Shown here: positions 24,913 to 32,096 of the stretch, piece after piece
Layout of the letters: each line of letters starts with the position of its first letter
Numbering within the stretch: the first letter of the stretch is position 1
Assembly: GCF_022533585.1 (NCBI RefSeq)
Contig: NZ_CP092827.1
Location: 2,706,001-2,770,000 of the forward strand
Reading direction: 5' to 3'
DNA: 64,000 nucleotides
Source of the DNA: Pseudomonas sp. LS.1a
GTDB taxonomy: Bacteria; Pseudomonadota; Gammaproteobacteria; Pseudomonadales; Pseudomonadaceae
Notes under the pieces: model-generated
Databases searched by the model: none
What the model was told of the DNA's origin: nothing
The model's input: the letters and a program-made list of their open reading frames with translations, nothing else
Program-made: the position numbers and the translations under genes

Positions 24913-25758
24913 ATGCCCTACATGGAGCAGCTGGAATCGTCCCTGTCGGGGCTGGTTGCAGCTGGGGAGGCGGGGCGCAAGGGCGTGGACGGCATGCTTT
25001 CCCCGCTCAATGGCGCCATTGGCAGCATCACCGGTGCCGCGTCGGAGCTGGAAAACATTCCGTTCGTGGGCGGTGAGGCCGGGGCCAAGCTGGGCCGGAT
25101 CGTGCGCAGTATCAACGTGGCACAGTCCCAGGTGGGGCAAGTGGCGTCGATGTATAGCCGAGCCGTCACCGGCGCCGCCCAGGTGCAGGAACGCCTCGGC
25201 ACGTTCAAGACGATGGCGGCCAAGGTCACGGCCGAGGCCGGGCGGGTGGCGGGGCTGGTGAGCCCGTCACTGGCCAACATCCTGCCCACGGGCGGGCTGC
25301 TGGGTTCGTCCACGCCGCTGCCCGAGGCGGTCGCGCCGTTCCCCCACCTGCTCATCATCCAGCCGCATGACCCGAAAAAGCAGCCGTATTACTTCAACCT
25401 GGACACCGCGGCCTTTGACGAACTGCGCCGGCAGGCGTCGTTTCGCTGGGCTGGCCAGGAGCGCCTGCGCCGCAGTGTGGCGCAGCAGGCGGTTGGCCTG
25501 GGTGAGGAAAAGATCACGCTCAAGGGCTCGATTTACCCGCACCACAAGGGCGGTATTAAGCAACTGAGCGTGCTGCGCAGTATTGGCCGAAACCTGCAGG
25601 CGTTGAAGCTGGTCACGGGCTATGGCGAGGTGCTGGGCGACTGGTGCCTGGTGAGCGTGGACGAAGAACAAAGCCACCTGCTGGCCGGCGGCATTCCACG
25701 AAAACAAGGCTTCACCCTGGAGTTTGTGAGCTATGGCAACGACCTGCAGAACGTCTGA
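24913..25758 (+). CDS. Phage tail protein U-like
   Basis: 281 residues. The N-terminal half is helical with Gly-rich linkers; the C-terminal half (YYFNLDTAAFDELRRQASFRW, WCLVSVDEEQSHLL, PRKQGFTLEFVSYG) is the typical P2 GpU domain, which sits at the sheath or tube end. Good ribosome site AAGGAGGGG. It overlaps gene X by 26 bases. Confidence 0.88.
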   Translation: MPYMEQLESSLSGLVAAGEAGRKGVDGMLSPLNGAIGSITGAASELENIPFVGGEAGAKLGRIVRSINVAQSQVGQVASMYSRAVTGAAQVQERLGTFKTMAAKVTAEAGRVAGLVSPSLANILPTGGLLGSSTPLPEAVAPFPHLLIIQPHDPKKQPYYFNLDTAAFDELRRQASFRWAGQERLRRSVAQQAVGLGEEKITLKGSIYPHHKGGIKQLSVLRSIGRNLQALKLVTGYGEVLGDWCLVSVDEEQSHLLAGGIPRKQGFTLEFVSYGNDLQNV

Positions 25759-25942
25759 CGGGGATTTGCTGGATGTGATCTGCCAGCACCACTACGGCAA
25801 CCTTAACGGCACCGTCGAGGCGGTGCTGGAGGCTAATCCTGATCTGGCCAGGGAGGCGCAGCCGTACCGCGCCGGCCTGCTGATCCAGTTGCCCGACCTG
25901 TCGGCGCCAGCGGTCGAGCTGCTGCAGCTGTTCGACCGATAA
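25733..25942 (+). CDS. Tail protein X (LysM-like)
   Basis: 69 residues with the GpX pattern: GDLLDVICQHHYGNLNGTVEAVLEANPDLA and AGLLIQLPDL, a LysM-like fold. Small conserved P2-type tail protein thought to be part of the hub. Starts inside gene U. Confidence 0.92.
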   Translation: MATTCRTSDGDLLDVICQHHYGNLNGTVEAVLEANPDLAREAQPYRAGLLIQLPDLSAPAVELLQLFDR

Positions 25943-25947
25943 CCCCG

Positions 25948-25961
25948 CGTTACGCGTAACG
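25948..25961. repeat. Late-operon palindrome copy 6
   Basis: Perfect CGTTACGCGTAACG in the short gap between genes X and D, directly before a terminator-like hairpin. The only exact copy outside a gene. Confidence 0.85.
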
Positions 25962-25963
25962 AG

Positions 25964-25985
25964 CCCCGCCCTGTGCGGGGTTTTT
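25964..25985 (+). terminator. Terminator-like hairpin between X and D genes
   Basis: CCCCGC-cctgt-GCGGGG stem followed by TTTTT. The late palindrome CGTTACGCGTAACG (25948-25961) lies immediately upstream. Confidence 0.7.
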
Positions 25986-26001
25986 CATTTCTGGAGCAAG
26001 C

Positions 26002-27054
26002 ATGAAACCGACGTATCGCATAGTCGCGGATGGCAAGGACATTACCGCGCTGATCAATGACCGCCTGTTGCTGCTGCGGATATCGGACAAGCCCGGGATG
26101 GAGTCGGACGATTTCGAGCTGCGCATTGACGACCGCGACCAGGCTGTTGCGCTCCCTGGGCGCGGCGGCCGGGTGGAGGTGCTGCTGGGCTATGAGGGCC
26201 AGCCCCTCAAGCGCATGGGGGCCTTTACCGTCGACGAGGTGCAGCTGTCCGGCCCGCCGGACACCATGACCATTCGCGGAAAGGCCAGCGACATGCGCGG
26301 CAGCGGCAAGACCGTGCGTAGTGGCAGCTGGGAAAACGTGCCGCTGTCGCAGATCGTCAATGAGGTGGCCAAGCGCAACGGCTGGGAGCCGGTGTGCCCG
26401 GTGGCCACCAAGATCGAGCGCGTCGACCAGCGCAACGAGTCGGACTTTAACTTTGTCACGCGCCTGGCCAAGCAGTACGACAGTACCGCTAAGGTGGCCG
26501 AGGGCAAGCTGCTGGTCATGCCTCGGCAGGGCGGGAGCAGCATCAGCGGCAAGGCCTTGCTGGTCATAACCATCAGCAAAACCGAGGTCGAGCGGTATCA
26601 ATTCCGCCTCGGGGATCGAGGCGCGCAAAAGGCTGTGCGGACCCAGCACCAGGACAAGAAAACCGGCGCCCTGCAGGTGGTCCAGCTGGACAACGACGAG
26701 GCCCCCGCCGGCCTGCCCCCGGTGCATACCGACCGTCATATCTACCCCGACAAGACTGCCGCAGAGCAGGCCGCCAAGGCGCGCCTGGCCGCGTTCAACC
26801 GCAGTACCGCCGGCGTGCGCCTAGAAATGGCCGGGCGTACTGACCTGTTTGCCGAATGCACGATCAACGCCCAGGGCTTCAAGGTCGGCTTGGACGGTGA
26901 GTACCTGGTGGACAGTGTCGAGCAGGTATTTACCGCCTCGGGCTGGACCACGACCGTCGAATGCAACGGCGGCAAGAAGGGTAAAGCCAAGGCCAAGGGC
27001 ACCAAGACGAAAACCGAAAAGCCGCTCAAGACCGTAGATGTAGGGCCGGCCTGA
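26002..27054 (+). CDS. Late control protein D-like baseplate hub protein
   Basis: 350 residues starting MKPTYRIVADGKDITALINDR, the classical GpD/phage late control family opening. It contains NEVAKRNGWEP and RNESDFNFVTRLAKQYDS, conserved in this hub protein (related to T4 gp27). The end is Lys-rich (KKGKAKAKGTKTKTEK). Ribosome site TCTGGAGC. Confidence 0.92.
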   Translation: MKPTYRIVADGKDITALINDRLLLLRISDKPGMESDDFELRIDDRDQAVALPGRGGRVEVLLGYEGQPLKRMGAFTVDEVQLSGPPDTMTIRGKASDMRGSGKTVRSGSWENVPLSQIVNEVAKRNGWEPVCPVATKIERVDQRNESDFNFVTRLAKQYDSTAKVAEGKLLVMPRQGGSSISGKALLVITISKTEVERYQFRLGDRGAQKAVRTQHQDKKTGALQVVQLDNDEAPAGLPPVHTDRHIYPDKTAAEQAAKARLAAFNRSTAGVRLEMAGRTDLFAECTINAQGFKVGLDGEYLVDSVEQVFTASGWTTTVECNGGKKGKAKAKGTKTKTEKPLKTVDVGPA

Positions 27055-27079
27055 GCGATAACTACAGGAGTAAGTAAGC

Positions 27080-27628
27080 ATGAGCGTAACCCCCCAACAG
27101 CTGCAGCAGATTCTCCCGAACGCCGGCCCGAAAGCCGGCGTTTTTGCACCCGTCCTCAACGCCGCCATGGGCGCGCGCGGCATCGTCACGCCGGCGCGGC
27201 AGGCCGCGTTTATCGCACAGATCGGTCATGAATCCGGCCAGTTCCGCTATGTGCGCGAGCTGGGCAATGACAAGTACCTGGCCAAGTACGACACCGGGTC
27301 GTTGGCGGCCCGGCTGGGCAACACGCCGGCGGCCGATGGCGACGGCCAGAAGTATCGCGGCCGGGGCCTGATCCAGATTACCGGCCTGGCCAATTACCAA
27401 GCCTGTGGCGAGGCGCTGGGTCTCGACCTGGTCAATCAGCCTGAGCTGCTGGAGCTGCCGGAGCATGCGGCCGCGTCGGCGGCCTGGTTCTGGCAGTCGC
27501 GTGGCCTGAACACGCTGGCGGATCGCGGCGACTTCGTCGGCATCACCCGCAAGATCAATGGCGGCGTCAACGGCATCTCCGACCGCATGGTGCTGTGGGA
27601 GAAGGCTCGCAAGGTGCTGGGTGTATGA
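27080..27628 (+). CDS. Endolysin, glycoside hydrolase family 19 (chitinase-like)
   Basis: 182 residues. GH19 motifs are visible: IGHESGQFRYVRE with catalytic Glu51 and second acid Glu60, then KYRGRGLIQITGLANY near residues 93-108. Cleaves peptidoglycan glycan strands after the holin opens the inner membrane. No signal peptide, so export depends on the holin. Codons 14-22 contain a GC-rich hairpin followed by TTTTT (27121-27145), an odd terminator-like element inside a gene. Stop and Rz start overlap (ATGA). Confidence 0.92.
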   Translation: MSVTPQQLQQILPNAGPKAGVFAPVLNAAMGARGIVTPARQAAFIAQIGHESGQFRYVRELGNDKYLAKYDTGSLAARLGNTPAADGDGQKYRGRGLIQITGLANYQACGEALGLDLVNQPELLELPEHAAASAAWFWQSRGLNTLADRGDFVGITRKINGGVNGISDRMVLWEKARKVLGV

Positions 27629-28128
27629 CCGGCCCTAAACCGCGCTTGGCACTGCTGATACTGGTGCTGGGCGTAGCGTCCCACTGGGGTGTCTACCTGC
27701 ATGGCAGGGCGGTGGAACGCGCCGAAGCCGCCCGTGCATCAGCAGAACGTGACAGCAGCGACCGTCTGGCCGAGGTGATCGGCGAACAGGGCGCCCGAAA
27801 GGAAGAACAGCGACGCGCCCAGGCGCAGGAGGAGGCAAGAGCCCATGCCCAAGAAGAAAGAACGACTGCTGACGCTGGCAATGCTGGCGCCGATGCTGCT
27901 GGCCAGCGGCTGCGCGACCAAGGTGCCAAGCTTGCCGCCGCCGTCAGTTGCTCCGGCACGGATACCGCCGCTATCGCCCGAGGCCAAGCAGCCACCCGCG
28001 CCGCCATGGTGCTCTCCGAACTGCGCGACCGGGCTGATGCACGAGCGGGAGAGCTGGCAAAAGCTTATGACCGAGCCCGAATAGCGGGGCAGCTTTGTGA
28101 ATCGTCCTATAATGCACTGGTTCCATAG
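27625..28128 (+). CDS. Inner-membrane spanin Rz-like (DUF2514-type)
   Basis: 167 residues. An N-terminal uncleaved membrane anchor (residues 7-25, LALLILVLGVASHWGVYL) is followed by a long Glu/Ala/Arg-rich coiled coil, as in i-spanins. It bridges the periplasm to the nested lipoprotein Rz1 to fuse inner and outer membranes at lysis. ATG 27625 overlaps the endolysin stop. Confidence 0.85.
   Translation: MTGPKPRLALLILVLGVASHWGVYLHGRAVERAEAARASAERDSSDRLAEVIGEQGARKEEQRRAQAQEEARAHAQEERTTADAGNAGADAAGQRLRDQGAKLAAAVSCSGTDTAAIARGQAATRAAMVLSELRDRADARAGELAKAYDRARIAGQLCESSYNALVP
27845..28084 (+). CDS. Outer-membrane spanin Rz1-like lipoprotein, nested in Rz
   Basis: 79 residues entirely inside the Rz gene in another frame. 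Short basic start (MPKKKERLL), hydrophobic core and lipobox LASGC at 20-24, then a Pro-rich mature part (LPPPSVAPARIPPLSPEAKQ). This is the standard Rz1 design. The lipobox and nested position together make it convincing despite its small size. Confidence 0.88.
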   Translation: MPKKKERLLTLAMLAPMLLASGCATKVPSLPPPSVAPARIPPLSPEAKQPPAPPWCSPNCATGLMHERESWQKLMTEPE

Positions 28129-28140
28129 CAGGATTAGACA

Positions 28141-28350
28141 ATGAAAAGAACGTTGGCAGGCATAGCTCTCGCCGGCGAACCACTGCTTCGTCAAGCCTTG
28201 GAGGCCATACGTGCACATCGAGCAGCCGAGGAGAATGGTTCGCCCATTGAAGAAGTTGAGCGTCTACGTCTGCTCGCCGATTCGCTTTACAACGCGGCCA
28301 TTGACTACCAGCTGGTCGCAGCTGGTCAGCCACCATCCACTATCCAATGA
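28141..28350 (+). CDS. Small phage accessory protein, first of a paralogous pair
   Basis: 69 residues. The C-terminal part VERLRLLADSLYNAAIDYQLVAAG is shared with the next gene (VERLRLIAESQFQAVTDYQLKALG). Helical and soluble. No known family recognised. It follows the spanins, and its stop overlaps an ATG in the frame of its partner. Confidence 0.65.
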   Translation: MKRTLAGIALAGEPLLRQALEAIRAHRAAEENGSPIEEVERLRLLADSLYNAAIDYQLVAAGQPPSTIQ

Positions 28351-28370
28351 CACCCGCCAGGGGGATGCAA

Positions 28371-28577
28371 ATGAGCGACAAACCGCCACCCCTGTTACCC
28401 GATCATCCCATGTATGGCGATGCTGTGGCTGCGATGAAGCGGTACCACGAAGCTCAGGCGGCAGGCGAATCTGCCGAAAAGGTTGAGCGCTTGCGGTTAA
28501 TTGCCGAGTCGCAGTTCCAGGCGGTCACCGACTACCAGCTCAAAGCGTTAGGCGGTCCCGCTGGCCCGGTTCACTAA
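28371..28577 (+). CDS. Small phage accessory protein, second of the paralogous pair
   Basis: 68 residues from ATG 28371, preceded by CAGGGGGATG as ribosome site; ATG 28347 or 28365 in the same frame are alternatives. Shares the VERLRL-x-A-(D/E)-S-x8-DYQL pattern with the gene before. The N-terminal half (LPDHPMYGDAVAAMKRYHEAQAAG) differs. Function unknown. Confidence 0.65.
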   Translation: MSDKPPPLLPDHPMYGDAVAAMKRYHEAQAAGESAEKVERLRLIAESQFQAVTDYQLKALGGPAGPVH

Positions 28578-28633
28578 TTGGGCATAGTCCGCCGAGCGGT
28601 ACTGGCGCGGTTGCTTTGGCTGATGCTGAAATG

Positions 28634-28649
28634 CTGTATCTATATACAG
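28634..28649. promoter_or_regulatory. LexA box (SOS operator)
   Basis: CTGTATCTATATACAG is a near-perfect CTG-N10-CAG LexA operator, 13 bases before ATG 28663. It predicts DNA-damage induction of the two genes that follow, which fits a prophage accessory unit. Confidence 0.88.
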
Positions 28650-28662
28650 TATTTGGTGCAGC

Positions 28663-28971
28663 ATGTACTTCCTCCTCGTTCGCCGCCGCGTGAATGGCGT
28701 GGCTATTCCTTCTGATCAGCTCAGGAAAATCCAGCCCCTTCGGGCCGACATCCACATCAGTGACCACTACAGTGAGCCGCTGGGCAGGGTTTCGACCCAG
28801 GCCTGGGTATTCAACCCGTCACCTGGACCCGACATCATCCCCCGGCTGCACGACGCCAAGCTCAATGGCATGGCCCAGCTCGGCCTTAACATCAACGGGG
28901 TTGAGGAAATTGACGGCGTGCTTTATGCCCAGTCGTGGTGGTGCCGGGCGGTGGGTGCTTATGGCAACTGA
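28663..28971 (+). CDS. SOS-controlled prophage protein of unknown function
   Basis: 102 residues starting [20 protein letters not shown]. Cytoplasmic, mixed alpha/beta, with a C-terminal [20 protein letters not shown] reminiscent of a small beta-barrel. No family recognised. Directly under the LexA box and overlapping the next gene by 11 bases, so the two are probably one SOS-induced unit. Confidence 0.7.
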   Translation: MYFLLVRRRVNGVAIPSDQLRKIQPLRADIHISDHYSEPLGRVSTQAWVFNPSPGPDIIPRLHDAKLNGMAQLGLNINGVEEIDGVLYAQSWWCRAVGAYGN

Positions 28972-29176
28972 GCTTCCGCAGGCCTGGTTGGCCGAGCTGA
29001 ACGACCAGGTTGCCCTGGTAGCTGATCCTGATGGGCGAGCAGCAGTGCTCGATGAGATGGCCTATGCCGCGCGCCGGCGGCGAGAGGTTGATGACGGCGA
29101 CCTGGTCGACATGCTGGAGATCGTCGAGTCGGCCAGGCTGTGGGCGCTTGATGAGTCTGAAATTGAATGGGGTTGA
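28961..29176 (+). CDS. Small protein coupled to the SOS-controlled gene
   Basis: 71 residues, acidic and helical ([37 protein letters not shown]). Starts at ATG 28961 inside the upstream gene. Function unknown. Last intact prophage gene before the integrase remnant. Confidence 0.65.
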   Translation: MATELPQAWLAELNDQVALVADPDGRAAVLDEMAYAARRRREVDDGDLVDMLEIVESARLWALDESEIEWG

Positions 29177-29360
29177 ATTAGTTCGGCAGAACGCCGGAGG
29201 AGGGTGAGCGATACCAATTTTGATACCAATCACTGAGTTTTGCGGGGGGCGGAAGGGGTATTTGGCCCAGCAAAATCAACCGATAAGCACCGCCTAACAC
29301 CCACTAAATACTGCATGGTGATGTTGGCGGTGGAGATCAAGGAGCTTACCTATCAATAAC
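29177..29360. other. Prophage right-end non-coding region
   Basis: No credible gene. Holds a short direct repeat GATACCAAT (gataccaattttgataccaat near 29209-29230), which could belong to an integrase arm-type or att region. No tRNA gene or terminator was seen. Confidence 0.4.
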
Positions 29361-29525
29361 TTACGTGGCTTCTTCGCAGCTGCGGACCAATTTCGGACCA
29401 ATCTGGAGCTTTTCCGGCTCCTGCCAGTCGTTGGACGAGTTAATCCAGCGCGCATAAGTCGATAGAGCATCTGCACGCCATGCCCGAGCTGTTGGGCGAT
29501 AAATGCGGGGGTTGAGACCAGACAT
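29361..29525 (-). pseudogene. Decayed phage integrase, C-terminal fragment
   Basis: On the minus strand one frame gives PAFIAQQLGHGVQMLY and, after a one-base loss near 29456, the next frame gives STYARWINSSNDW...LQIGPKLVR, then TAA at 29363-29361. Together they form the recognisable C-terminal end of a Pseudomonas phage tyrosine integrase, including the LGH motif and the catalytic Tyr in STYARW. Upstream of it the frame is closed by a stop within about 30 bases. The fragment is truncated and frameshifted and cannot be active. It marks the prophage boundary. Confidence 0.75.
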
Positions 29526-29630
29526 TGAACCTATTGTCGCATATGTGAGACGGCAGTCATACGGGGGCGGCCAGGCACCGCGCTTGCCACGATGCTGGTC
29601 AAACGGATTCAGCGCCTGCCCGCAACCGGG

Positions 29631-30998
29631 TCAGCCCGCCGCTGCGGGCGCCGGCTGCAGGCAGGCTGACTGCTCGGGAATCCTGACGAACACGCTGTAT
29701 TTGCCACCTTCCATTTCTTCGAAGGCAATCAGTTTTTTTACCAGCAGACCGCTCAGTACCTTGCCGGCATTCAATAACAGCATGCCGTTGTCGGCATTGA
29801 GGTTGCGCGCCAGTATCATGCCCTCTGCCAGCTCGTGGGTGCTCAATACCTTGATCGCCGGGTCGGTCAAGGTAATGTCACGCATGTATTCGGCACAGAC
29901 GTTGACGAAGTCTTCCACCAGGTCTGGGTCATACAGCTTTCCAGAATATTTGCGTATGTAGAGCAGTGCCTCATCGCTGTTGAGCTGGCGATCCAGGACC
30001 AGTCCGCGCTGCAATTCGATGAAATCCACGGCCATTTTCAGCCAGCGGGCGCCCAGTGGAATTGCCGCGCCTTTCAGGTGGCCCGGAAAACCGCTGCCGT
30101 CCCAGCGTTCCTGGTGGTGAAGTATGAGTTGTGCGGCCTCCTTCATTGGCTCCAGGGTCATGACCAGCGCTTCGCTCTGTTTCGGGTATGACCGGTATAG
30201 TTCGCGCTCTTGTGGAGGTATGAGATCGGCAGGGCAGGTGAGCATGCTGTCGGTCCAGCTCATCTTGCCGATGTTGTAGAGGGCTGCAGCCATGGTCAGG
30301 TTGCGACAGGTACCTTCGTCCAGCCCATGGCTGGCGCAATACACCCGTATCAATTCTATGACCTGCCGGTTGGTCTGCTTGACCTTGGGCAGGCGCATGT
30401 TGCCTAACTGCGAAAAGAACTCGGTGCTGGTCACGTAACTGCGCTTGAGTTCTTCATAGGCAAGGTCAAGCATGTCGGCAGTTTGTTGCAGCTCGGCGGT
30501 GCGCGCCGCTACACGCTGTTCAAGGCTTTCGTTAAGCGCCTTGAGCTGCTTGATCTGAACCTGAGTGAGCTGTTCCAGGCGCTTTCGTTCGCTTTCCGAA
30601 TGTTGGTGGGCCAACGCCTGGCGCAAGGTGACCACCAGCTCTTCATCATTCCAGGGTTTGCTGATGTAACGATAGATATGCCCATCATTGATGGCTTTTG
30701 CGATGGTGTCCGTGTCAGCGTAACCCGTAAGCAGAATGCGCAACGTGTCGGGAAAACGCTCATGTACGTGCGCCAATAGCGTGGCCCCGTCCATGTTTGG
30801 CATGCGTGCATCACTCATCACCAGGTTGATCGGGCGCTGCTGGAGTAACTGCAAGGCATCGGCGCCGTTTTCAGCGAGGAGGAGTTCGTAGGGTTGGTTG
30901 CGTAGCAGACGACGAAGGCTGTTGAGAATCGAGGGTTCGTCGTCAACCAGAAGTATCACGGCTTTGTCTGCTGTGCCATCGGTAACGGGTAGCTCCAT
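29631..30998 (-). CDS. Response regulator with REC and degenerate HD-GYP-like domain
   Basis: 455 residues. REC domain at 12-130 with phospho-acceptor Asp63 (VMSDARMPNMDG) and Lys114. Coiled coil follows at 133-185. The HD-GYP-like domain at 190-360 has HHQERWDGSGFPG at 294-306, but the HD pair is replaced by Tyr-Asn (AALYNIGKM, 238-246) and GYP reads GFP, so cyclic-di-GMP hydrolysis is doubtful. A C-terminal PilZ-like or beta domain follows to 455. RpfG-type architecture suggests a link to biofilm control. Divergent from the peroxidase/kinase pair, whose kinase is a plausible partner. Confidence 0.88.
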   Translation of the reverse strand: MELPVTDGTADKAVILLVDDEPSILNSLRRLLRNQPYELLLAENGADALQLLQQRPINLVMSDARMPNMDGATLLAHVHERFPDTLRILLTGYADTDTIAKAINDGHIYRYISKPWNDEELVVTLRQALAHQHSESERKRLEQLTQVQIKQLKALNESLEQRVAARTAELQQTADMLDLAYEELKRSYVTSTEFFSQLGNMRLPKVKQTNRQVIELIRVYCASHGLDEGTCRNLTMAAALYNIGKMSWTDSMLTCPADLIPPQERELYRSYPKQSEALVMTLEPMKEAAQLILHHQERWDGSGFPGHLKGAAIPLGARWLKMAVDFIELQRGLVLDRQLNSDEALLYIRKYSGKLYDPDLVEDFVNVCAEYMRDITLTDPAIKVLSTHELAEGMILARNLNADNGMLLLNAGKVLSGLLVKKLIAFEEMEGGKYSVFVRIPEQSACLQPAPAAAG

Positions 30999-31133
30999 GG
31001 GTCCCTCCTTGCCGGTCTCAGCCAGACTAGTCCCTGGCCACAGCCTAGATGATATTTGCCCCGGCTGTTAGCTTTTGTCGGTTGGCCTCACTATGCTCGG
31101 AGACAGGTGCTTCTCGCCAGGGAGGGTTGCGCT

Positions 31134-32096
31134 GTGCCGATCTGTCTGCAGGTTCGCATCGTTTCCGCGATGCTTGTGGTTTTGCCAGCATTGGCGTTTG
31201 CCCAGAGCATCGGTGGGCCGTTGACGCCATTGCCGGCGGTGCCTGAGCTTGACCCTGCCCGGGTGGAGCTGGGACGCAAACTGTTCAATGACCCGCGTTT
31301 GTCCCCCGATAACAGCCAGTCCTGTGCTGATTGCCATCGCCTGGACCGTGGTGGCGCGGACGGGCAGGTGCGCTCGCCTGGTGCAGATGGCAAGCCCTTG
31401 GCAGTTCACACCCCCAGCGTTTTCAACGCCAGCCTGAACTTCCTGCAGTTCTGGGATGGGCGTGCGCAATCGTTTGACGGCCTGGTGCACCTGGCAACCG
31501 GTAGTGCGGACGACAAAGGAGATGGCTGGTCTGCCGTGGTTCAACGAATTGCTGGCGATCCGGCCTACCAGGCTGGTTTTGCCCAAGCCTATGGCAAGCC
31601 AGTGACTACCCTCGATGCCAGGGATGCCCTCGTCACGTACCAGCGTACCTTGCTGACACCCGATTCACGCTTCGATCGCTATCTGAAGGGAGATACCAGC
31701 AGCCTCAGCCTGGAAGAGAAGCATGGCTATCAGCGCTTCCAGGAATACGGTTGCATAGCCTGCCATCAGGGCGTGAACATCGGCGGCAATATGCTGCAGA
31801 AGTTCGGTGTTTTCGATGACTACTTCGCCAACCGTGGCAATGTTGCCGAGGCGGATCGGGGGCACTACAACGTGACCGGTGATCCGGATGACCTCTATCT
31901 GTTCAAAGTTCCCAGCCTGCGAAACGTAGCGGTCACTGCCCCTTACTTTCATGACGGTTCGGCGCCTACCCTGGAAGCCGCTGTCGATGCCATGTTTCAT
32001 TATCAGTTGGGACGTAATCCGAGCGACGATGATAAAGCGCTGATCATCAAGTTTCTGCGGACGCTCACTGGCCAGTGGGAGGGTAAGCCGCTATGA
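31134..32096 (+). CDS. Periplasmic di-haem cytochrome c peroxidase-family protein
   Basis: 320 residues from GTG 31134, chosen because GGGAGGG lies eight bases before it and a signal peptide follows (VRIVSAMLVVLPALAFAQ). Two haem-binding CxxCH motifs: CADCH at 64-68 and CIACH at 207-211. Family members reduce H2O2 or serve as electron carriers (MauG/CcpA-type). The stop overlaps the kinase start (ATGA), an unusual coupling that suggests a sensory or redox-input role. Confidence 0.88.
   Translation: MPICLQVRIVSAMLVVLPALAFAQSIGGPLTPLPAVPELDPARVELGRKLFNDPRLSPDNSQSCADCHRLDRGGADGQVRSPGADGKPLAVHTPSVFNASLNFLQFWDGRAQSFDGLVHLATGSADDKGDGWSAVVQRIAGDPAYQAGFAQAYGKPVTTLDARDALVTYQRTLLTPDSRFDRYLKGDTSSLSLEEKHGYQRFQEYGCIACHQGVNIGGNMLQKFGVFDDYFANRGNVAEADRGHYNVTGDPDDLYLFKVPSLRNVAVTAPYFHDGSAPTLEAAVDAMFHYQLGRNPSDDDKALIIKFLRTLTGQWEGKPL

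Noticed and set aside
29503..29961. 152-residue plus-strand frame at the prophage border
   Set aside because: Most of it is antisense to the response regulator; the rest covers the integrase remnant.
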